Shown one piece after another: positions 22,901 to 27,500 of a stretch of 27,500 nt of DNA. The stretch is from Theodoxus fluviatilis. Its lineage: Eukaryota > Mollusca > Gastropoda > Cycloneritida > Neritidae. The stretch is from the NCBI GenBank assembly GCA_034096865.1, contig JAWQFJ010000541.1, forward strand, positions 20,001 through 47,500. The letters are read 5' to 3'. Numbering within the stretch: position 1 is the first letter of the stretch; each line of letters begins with the position of its first letter. The notes beneath the pieces were generated by a model. It did no database searches. It saw only the letters and a program-made list of their open reading frames with translations, and had not been told where the DNA came from. The position numbers were made by a program, and so were the translations under genes.

Positions 22901-25185
22901 TTCATTGATCAAAACAAATGGGGGATACCCAACTGTGACAAAGATCTTTTCAAACCTTTCTTTCTCAGCACGTCAACTGGGAAAGTTTCTTTTTGATAAC
23001 TTTAGAGTGAATTTTTTTCATAACTGTTCAATTTGGAATATTTTTAGTTTGAAATAGTTTCTACTGCAGAAAGTTATTAGTTGTAAAAAAGGCTTAGCAA
23101 GTTTTGTTCTTGAGTATACAGAATCAAGAAACGAGGAAAATCTATATCCTCTCTTGAGAATACATGGTCAAAACTGTCTTCCCCCAGACATCTTTGAAAT
23201 GTTATGTCATTGTTTCACATGCAGAAGAAATGAACCATACATATGGTACTAATGTAGATGATTCACTCAGAAAAATAAAACCTTTGCTAATTTCTAGTTG
23301 TGCGTGGTTGTTTTGTTGTTGTTTTTTTTCTTCCCTTCACCTCCCACTCAACCACTTGGGTTTGACATTTCCAAGAGACAGAAGATGAAAAGATACAAAA
23401 TACTTATTGAAGGACAAGCTGGCCTCATAAACTTCCTGCAACACCTTCTGTTCCAAGATTCAGCAAGTTTCATGAGTCTCTTGAAAGAGTTGAGGCATTT
23501 TTGCATGATGAGCAGCAAAATCAGACAGCCCAACCAAGCCACTATGTAGGAGATTTACCCCTCACTGAGTGCTCATGTTGCAAGGCAAACGCGCACACGC
23601 ACACAAACACACCATCGCAACTTCTACAACAACAAAAAGAAAGAAAAAAAACAGTCAAAAGAAAAATTAAAAACTTCAAAATAAACTGGAGGGAAAGGGA
23701 GGTAACTCACAGGGACCACTTTGGGGTTGGAGGGAATAAGGTCGGCACTGGTGACACTACGAGTCTGGTCATCCAGACACTTCACGTCCAGGGTGAACTC
23801 CACAGCACAGTCCTGACAGAACTCCTCGCAGTTGCAGTCCTGTCAACCACAGCAGCAAAGTCTCAGACTGAGGCAATGGAATGGTCAGGCCAGGCACTCT
23901 CTGTTCTGCTTTGGAAGTGTCTGAAGGTGATCGTTCACACACTCAAACTTAGCCACATCTCTCTCTCTCTCTCTCTCTCTGTAGTGCCCTACACTTCTGC
24001 CAATTTCTAACTATGAAACAAACACTGCATGAATTGAATATCTTAAGGATTTTTATCATTACTTTTCACAGATAAATTGGATAGATGAGGCTTTCATGTA
24101 TCTGCCTTTGTAGGTTACATAAGGTACACAATAATATGTGGTTTCCATGTTCCTAACTTAAATGAAAGGGAAATGTGAACATTTTCTTCTTCTTTTTCTT
24201 CTCTTCCTCCTCCCCCTGCTCCTGCTCCTCCTCCTCCTCCTCCTCGTCGTCGTACTCCTTCTTTATTATCAAAGCTGACTTACTCTTGAATACTGCATCT
24301 TGTCAACAATCTCATCGCTGGTAAGGGGAATGAGACCTAGGCGGTGGGCGATGAACTCGTCAAACAAGACTGTGGAGTTTGCCTCAATCTGCACCCAGTC
24401 AATGGCTGTGCAAAGATAATGTTGATCAATGCAGGACATGATCAAGTTCTCCACAATACAGGAACAATGGGCATTTACAAACTTACGTACAGCATAATCT
24501 AACACTAACACTCTCTGACAACCGCACTTATCCACGAAACAACTACTGCCATGAGGGGAATTGTAATTTGATCAAGTGTGAACACACAAAACCACACACG
24601 TGCAAATGCACACGGTGACTAACCACCCAATTTCATTCACCTGATTTGCTATAACTCTTATCATGATGTCAACAAAAAGGAAATCACGTGAAACATTTTC
24701 TTCCAGCTGAAGAGGCCACTAGAGTAAAATGTACACAACCTTCATAATCATATGTGTTCATATGGTAACGACAGTAACAACAGCTTTCATAAGTGAACTT
24801 CAGGGAGGCACTCCATCTTATGATTATGATATCTTATGATAATTCAGTGGTATAGTGATGGAGAAAGCTTGTTGACTATCTAGACAGGTAGACGCAGCAT
24901 TAATGATTAATCAAAGTACAGCATGACATGTGCTCTATAGAATGACTCCCCCTCCGCTGAGACACCACTGTTCAATCACTAGGAGGAGGTGGCCTGGGTC
25001 TCTCCATTTCTAATGGCATGCCACTGCAAAGACAAACCCTCATTCTAATGTGAGGCATTTACTCACCAATGGTGGGAACTTCAGCATGGCAGACTCTTCG
25101 AATAGCATTTGCCACACTGAAACAGAGAACAAGCATTTGTAAAAACTAGCATCAAGGAATAAAACATGGTAATTGATGTCCCACT

Positions 25186-25237
<52 letters not shown>

Positions 25238-26321
25238 GGCATATACAATAAAGTTTTTCGTCCGTTTGTTCTCTCTCTCACAAGCGTGTGTGCGTGCACA
25301 CAGGCACACACACACACACACACACACACAACCTGCTGAAAGCATGCCATGAGCATGTGCAAATGTATAGATGAATTATAATGACCATCTGACTTTATGG
25401 CAGGAAAATCAATCCTTCAATCATCACATAAACCAAGGGGGCAAGTGATTTTAGCCTGGCCTTTAAATCATTACATCCTTGAAACCTTTACAATGTCTTC
25501 CCTGGGGGGAAAATAGTTGTGGTTACAGTTACCCAAACATTCCTATTTTTTTCTGCTGAACCCAAATTTTTTTTTCCGACTATGCAAAAAAAAGAGGAAG
25601 GAATGAAATAAACTAATTCAGTAATTGATGGTAAACAATGAACTGCTTGCTGACCCATTTTCTCTATCCTATGGGCACTCAGGGAATCCACTATTTAGTT
25701 CCAGTAAGAGTTTTCAGAGAGAGAATGTTTGGTTTAAGTTCAATCTGGCCTCTTCTAATGAGAAGAACCGTTCAGGCAGATTTACCGAGCCTTTTTTTTT
25801 TGTTTTTGTTTTGGGGGGGGGGGGGGGGGGGGGGGGGGCTATGCAATGAATGGGGGGGGGGGGGGGGGGGTACTACAAATATCCTTGCAATTGAGCACGA
25901 ATCCAAGTTTATTGATCATTATTCATTCATATCTCCGTCTCCACTTCGTCAAATGTTTATTCTCTCCGCTCTTCACTTCTGTGGTCGAATGACTAACAGT
26001 AACACTTGCTTTTACGTTAAACCATTTTGCCTTCGACTCAAACTAAAGGAACATGAATTTTTTAAAGTAATATAAATGCATCAGACTAACAAGATTAATT
26101 ACGGACGCAACTACAGATAGATCATGAGATACTTTGTACAGCTAATCACAGGCAAGATTAATCATGAATACTCTTTCAAGTCTTTGTTTTTGTTCATTCG
26201 TTAGATTTATAAGTAGTAAACATTTCAAGCTTTACCTCAAATCCGTATCCTCCAGCACAAACTTGATGTTTTCGGCCGTCAGATCCGTGATTGTCACCGT
26301 GGGCTGATTAGCATACGGCAT
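12005..26321 (-). CDS. POLR2C: POLR2C: RNA polymerase II subunit RPB3, seven exons, 3' end missing
   Basis: RPB3 is the alpha-like subunit of nuclear RNA polymerase II; it pairs with RPB11 and nucleates enzyme assembly. Minus-strand exons are 26321-26236, 25116-25067, 24405-24284, 23839-23711, 14000-13952, 13590-13422 and 12045-12005. All are bounded by AG/GT and all phases join (2,1,0,0,1,2,1), giving about 215 residues. The start MPYANQPTV matches the family, and the ATG sits in a strong Kozak context (CCACCATGC). Exon 3 carries [14 protein letters not shown]. Exon 4 carries the zinc-binding cysteines of [11 protein letters not shown] (C88, C90, C94, C97). Exon 6 carries [16 protein letters not shown] and exon 7 [11 protein letters not shown]. 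The family is usually about 275 residues; the last 60 or so (the C-terminal helices) are not found between 12004 and the left edge. Intron 4 (14001-23710) contains another gene on the opposite strand. Identity is certain from family knowledge; the missing 3' end is unexplained. Confidence 0.95.
12308..12800. repeat. 21-bp minisatellite (about 23 units)
   Basis: The unit is GTGACTGRTGATGACAACAA-A with variants. Because 21 is a multiple of three it stays open in several frames (VTGDDNK on the plus strand). It has no start context, no splice support and no conserved partner sequence. It lies in POLR2C sequence downstream of exon 7, toward the missing 3' end, extending into intron 6. Confidence 0.9.
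12801..13421. other. POLR2C intron 6 remainder
   Basis: AT-rich intron, with a short (CCAT)n at about 13141-13156. No exon seen. Confidence 0.6.
14039..15161 (+). mobile_element. piggyBac-type element with a truncated transposase start
   Basis: The element is bounded by TTAA at 14039-14042 and 15158-15161. The terminal inverted repeats are CCCATTGCTTACGCAG (14043-14058) and the reverse complement of 15142-15157, with one mismatch in 16. A second direct copy of TACGCAGCTCAA with CACGTG-like sequence follows the left end. Inside, an open frame from ATG 14302 to 14529 gives an acidic 75-residue N-terminus ([20 protein letters not shown]). The acidic reading continues in another frame to about 14690. 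The DDD catalytic core is absent, so the copy cannot move by itself. Confidence 0.85.
14302..14529 (+). pseudogene. piggyBac transposase N-terminal fragment
   Basis: 75 residues begin [18 protein letters not shown] and are rich in Asp and Glu, like the acidic N-termini of piggyBac-family transposases. The frame breaks at a TGA, and acidic coding ([20 protein letters not shown]) continues in another frame to the TAG near 14681. Nothing of the catalytic domain follows before the right end. Confidence 0.6.
15282..15375. repeat. CA/C-rich simple repeat
   Basis: Imperfect CA and poly-C tract with 15 consecutive C at about 15331-15345. It is in POLR2C intron 4, upstream of the first recognised exon of the nested gene. 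Confidence 0.9.
15668..22686 (+). CDS. Divergent kinase-fold (pseudokinase-like) protein, nested antisense in POLR2C intron 4; 5' end missing
   Basis: I do not recognise the orthologue. Well-supported exons are 15668-15809, 16433-16604, 18226-18512, 20320-20502 and 22258-22686 (stop TAA). Their phases (2 in, then 0, 1, 0, 0) join to about 403 residues. Two optional exons, 16095-16158 and 16318-16352, also fit in phase. Kinase-like landmarks: LRVVKV (like the strand-3 VxxK), [15 protein letters not shown] (hinge-like), [10 protein letters not shown] where HRDLKPENILL would be, YVDLIEAG where DFG would be, then YDAPENI (APE) and [13 protein letters not shown] (the DxWSxG helix), and [12 protein letters not shown] (subdomain XI). 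The HRD aspartate and DFG are lost, so it should be catalytically dead. The first exon plus the second well-supported exon also read as a SOCS-box-like motif. The 5' exons and promoter are not found. A polyadenylation signal lies at 23274. That these are coding exons is secure; the fold is a good inference; the function is unknown. Confidence 0.75.
16095..16158 (+). CDS. Candidate optional exon of the nested kinase-fold gene (hinge-like)
   Basis: This segment follows a good acceptor (ttctgttgcctgcag) and ends at CTTCAG before gtttac, a weak donor. It starts in phase 0, as the preceding exon at 15809 requires, and ends in phase 1. It reads [14 protein letters not shown] at its end, which resembles the strand 5 and hinge of kinases (LYLVMEYCSGG). 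It cannot splice directly to 16433, but it can do so through the 35-base segment 16318-16352. It may be an alternative exon or a chance match. Confidence 0.4.
16318..16352 (+). CDS. Candidate 35-base microexon of the nested kinase-fold gene
   Basis: The segment is preceded by gttctttccag and followed by gtctcc. Entered in phase 1 it leaves in phase 0, exactly what is needed to link 16158 to the exon at 16433. It would add [12 protein letters not shown]. Support is only phase and splice-site fit; the introns on either side would be about 160 and 80 bases, short for this locus. Confidence 0.25.
16628..16679. repeat. (CA)n microsatellite
   Basis: About 50 bases of CA with few interruptions, starting 24 bases after the donor at 16604 of the nested gene. 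Confidence 0.95.
16770..17120. repeat. Dispersed repeat, copy 1
   Basis: It shares CCTATTTTTCTGCYGA-like and TTCAATCTGGCCWCTTCTA segments with 25505-25800. It ends in TTAACCACAACTATTA, the reverse complement of the start of the second copy (TAGTTGTGGTTA). This suggests one family with short inverted ends. The class is not recognised. Confidence 0.5.
16921..16991. repeat. (CA)n microsatellite
   Basis: About 35 uninterrupted CA units inside a dispersed repeat whose other copy lies near 25500-25760. Confidence 0.97.
17121..18225. other. Intron of the nested gene, no feature recognised
   Basis: This is the long AT-rich remainder of the intron from 16605 to 18225. Short open frames on both strands have no domain or splice support. 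Confidence 0.5.
18578..18890. repeat. Compound (GT)n/(GA)n simple repeat
   Basis: GT-rich, then GA-rich, then GT-rich imperfect tracts beginning 66 bases after the donor at 18512 of the nested gene. Confidence 0.95.
19796..19990. repeat. Imperfect GTGCAT repeat and (GT)n
   Basis: Repeated GTGCATACATGTGCATGAGT units run into an uninterrupted (GT)n of about 38 bases. It is in the nested gene's intron 18513-20319. Confidence 0.9.
20852..21247. mobile_element. Small piggyBac-type element (MITE), 388-bp core
   Basis: TTAA at 20852-20855 and 21244-21247 flank imperfect inverted ends, TTAACCCATTGATGCCG on the left and TTAACCCCTTGGCGCCG on the right when reversed. The inside contains a direct repeat of GGTCACTGTAGTGCC-like sequence (about 20906 and 20950) and no transposase reading frame. 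It lies in the nested gene's intron between 20502 and 22258. Confidence 0.7.
21248..22257. other. Intron of the nested gene, no feature recognised
   Basis: Mixed-composition sequence between the small piggyBac-type element and the last exon. It contains GC-richer unique stretches (21480-21640, 21770-21900) that could be old transposon remains, but no ends were identified. Confidence 0.4.
22687..23273 (+). other. 3' untranslated region of the nested gene (inferred)
   Basis: It runs from the TAA at 22684-22686 to the AATAAA at 23274 with no further exon signals. The sequence becomes AT-rich after about 22840. Confidence 0.5.
23274..23279 (+). other. Polyadenylation signal of the nested gene
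   Basis: AATAAA lies 588 bases after the stop codon at 22686 and is followed by a T/G-rich stretch (ttgttttgttgttgtttttt) at about 23308, a typical downstream element. The message would end about 400 bases before POLR2C exon 4 on the other strand. Confidence 0.6.
24181..24256. repeat. Pyrimidine-rich CTT/CCT tract
   Basis: CTTCTT then CTCCTC repeats lie just past the donor of POLR2C exon 3 (24284), in intron 3. Confidence 0.85.
25187..25234. repeat. (CT)n microsatellite
   Basis: About 23 CT units upstream (in gene sense) of POLR2C exon 2, in intron 1. A (CA)n of about 25 bases follows at 25306-25330. Confidence 0.97.
25505..25800. repeat. Dispersed repeat, copy 2
   Basis: It begins AATAGTTGTGGTTACAGTTA and carries the TTCTGCTGAACCCAAATTTT and TTCAATCTGGCCTCTTCTA segments also seen in 16770-17120. 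It ends at a poly-T followed by long G runs. Confidence 0.5.
25813..25870 (+). repeat. Two long poly-G runs
   Basis: About 26 G from 25813 and about 19 G from 25852, separated by ctatgcaatgaat. Such runs can form G-quadruplexes, and their lengths are unreliable in any assembly. They lie in POLR2C intron 1, where the transcript would carry poly-C. Confidence 0.9.
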
Positions 26322-26668
26322 GGTGGTAGGCTTAATTAACTGAACGTTTTTCACAAATCAAATGGCACAACGCACACCTCTCGCTTTTGGCACTCCGGAA
26401 GTCGTCCATACAATAGCGGAAGTATTGTAAAATAATTGGCAGACAAAAGAGAGAAAAGTTACAGAAATATAGTAAACACAAAGATTTTATTGAAAATTAA
26501 TGACATATTAAAAATGTGCACTGGAGTTTTTCTATTTGAATTATCAAGGTAGATTTGAATGAAATGCTTTTCATGTTGTGGTTTTCGAAGGAACCGTTTC
26601 TCGCTCCCTCCTAAAGGGAAGTCACTCTTAACGACATTACTCTTGGCCAATTTTCTGACCGTGACACA
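26322..26668. promoter_or_regulatory. Probable bidirectional promoter between POLR2C and RPRD1
   Basis: Only 347 bp separate the two divergent start codons. The interval holds CCGGAAGT at 26395-26402 and GCGGAAGT at 26416-26423, both matching the ETS/GABP core typical of TATA-less housekeeping and bidirectional promoters. A CCAAT lies at 26647-26651. No TATA box is placed clearly for either gene. The 5' untranslated regions of both genes must lie here unless upstream non-coding exons exist. Confidence 0.7.
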
Positions 26669-26819
26669 ATGTCGTCCTTTTCAGATGCAAACTTTGTCAA
26701 AAAGCTTGCGGAATTGAACAACACTCAACAAAGCATCCAGACTTTGTCATTATGGCTGATCCATCATCGAAAGCATTCAAAGACGATTGTCCAGGTTTGG
26801 CACAGGGAGCTTGCGAAAG
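26669..26819 (+). CDS. RPRD1B: RPRD1A/B-type CID protein, first coding exon (gene runs off the right side)
   Basis: RPRD1 proteins bind the C-terminal repeat domain of RNA polymerase II through an N-terminal CID domain and help recruit phosphatases during transcription. The exon begins MSSFSDANFVKKLAEL and continues LNNTQQSIQTLSLWLIHHRK and VWHRELAKG. This is the start of the CID and is nearly identical to vertebrate RPRD1A/RPRD1B. The exon is 50 codons plus one base, ending GCGAAAG before gtaaag, a good donor. The next family segment (NRKLTFLYLANDV) is not in the window, so intron 1 continues past 27500 and contains long (GT)n and (GA)n tracts. RPRD1A and RPRD1B are vertebrate paralogues, and invertebrates commonly have one gene, so the symbol is approximate. 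It is divergent from POLR2C. Confidence 0.92.
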
Positions 26820-26974
26820 GTAAAGTGTTTGCAAATTCCGGCATATGTTTTGATATGTTCACATTTGTTTGTAATTATGGGGTTTCACCGTTCTTGATAG
26901 TGGAATCGTGAATTTTACGTTAAGTGAGTTTTCCGAGGACTTTGCCCCTCTGTTTGTACAATCCTTCTACAAAT

Positions 26975-27081
26975 GTGTGTGTGTGTGTGTGTTTATGTAT
27001 GTATGTGTGCGCGCTCGCGCGCGCGCGCGTGTGTGTGTGCATGTCTGTGTGTGTGTGTGTGTGTGTGTGCTTGTCTCTCTA

Positions 27082-27121
<40 letters not shown>

Positions 27122-27155
27122 TGTATGTGACACGTGTGTGTTTGTGCACGCACGC

Positions 27156-27212
<57 letters not shown>
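26975..27212. repeat. (GT)n with GC stretch, then (GA)n
   Basis: GT tracts surround a GCGCGC stretch near 27008-27028. They are followed by about 28 GA units at 27157-27211. It is in RPRD1 intron 1. Confidence 0.97.
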
Positions 27213-27215
<3 letters not shown>

Positions 27216-27263
27216 ATTAGATACTGCCACATGCATGGTTTAATGTCCTGTGACAAAGAATTC

Positions 27264-27265
<2 letters not shown>

Positions 27266-27330
<65 letters not shown>

Positions 27331-27446
27331 ACGGAGGCATGTGCACATGTATACATGCACACACACGCACACACATGCACACACACACATACACACACAT
27401 ACACTTGCTTACATATGCACGCTCACACACACACACACACACACAG
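27266..27446. repeat. (CA)n microsatellite
   Basis: An uninterrupted CA tract of about 62 bases (27266-27328) is followed by imperfect CA sequence to about 27446. Confidence 0.97.
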
Positions 27447-27500
27447 ACATGCTGACACAAATACGTGCAAACAAACATGCACATGGAGCTGCACGCATGC

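Overview
This window is eukaryotic nuclear DNA. Coding sequence is confined to short GT-AG exons, separated by long AT-rich introns full of (GT)n/(CA)n, (GA)n and other microsatellites, minisatellites and transposon remains. The protein-level matches are animal genes. The recurrent GGGAGGTAACT motif and the very long (GT)n tracts suggest a gastropod mollusc; that is an inference and is not proven by any single gene here.

Layout. Four genes can be supported. (1) POLR2C (RPB3, RNA polymerase II subunit 3) runs on the minus strand from its ATG at 26321 down through seven exons to 12005. The last roughly 60 codons are not found in the window. (2) An SLC12A9-like cation-chloride cotransporter gene, also on the minus strand, has four internal exons between 8484 and 1177; its N-terminal and C-terminal exons are not seen. 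(3) A plus-strand gene for a divergent kinase-fold (pseudokinase-like) protein lies entirely inside POLR2C intron 4, with exons from 15668 to the stop at 22686. (4) The first exon of an RPRD1A/B-type gene (CID domain, binds the Pol II C-terminal domain) starts on the plus strand at 26669 and leaves the window. POLR2C and RPRD1 are head to head, with 347 bp between their start codons and two ETS-type motifs in between, so they probably share a bidirectional promoter.

Mobile DNA. The SLC12A9-like intron between 1922 and 7506 holds a 4.57-kb DIRS-type tyrosine-recombinase retrotransposon (2518-7084). It has inverted terminal repeats and a 95-bp internal complementary region that is the reverse complement of the joined element ends. 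Its core is GC/T-rich, carries a 121-bp tandem repeat, and keeps only relic RNase H-end and recombinase-tail segments. Two piggyBac-type elements flanked by TTAA lie at 14039-15161 and 20852-21247. A 1.47-kb terminal-inverted-repeat element lies at 9706-11176 and a small one at 612-1119.

Tandem repeats. The main arrays are a 56-bp unit (8488-9440, about 17 copies, each with a hairpin and an acceptor-like site), a 26-bp unit (11179-11334) and a 21-bp unit (about 12308-12800). There are many dinucleotide tracts and two long G runs near 25813-25870. No rRNA, tRNA or CRISPR array was recognised.
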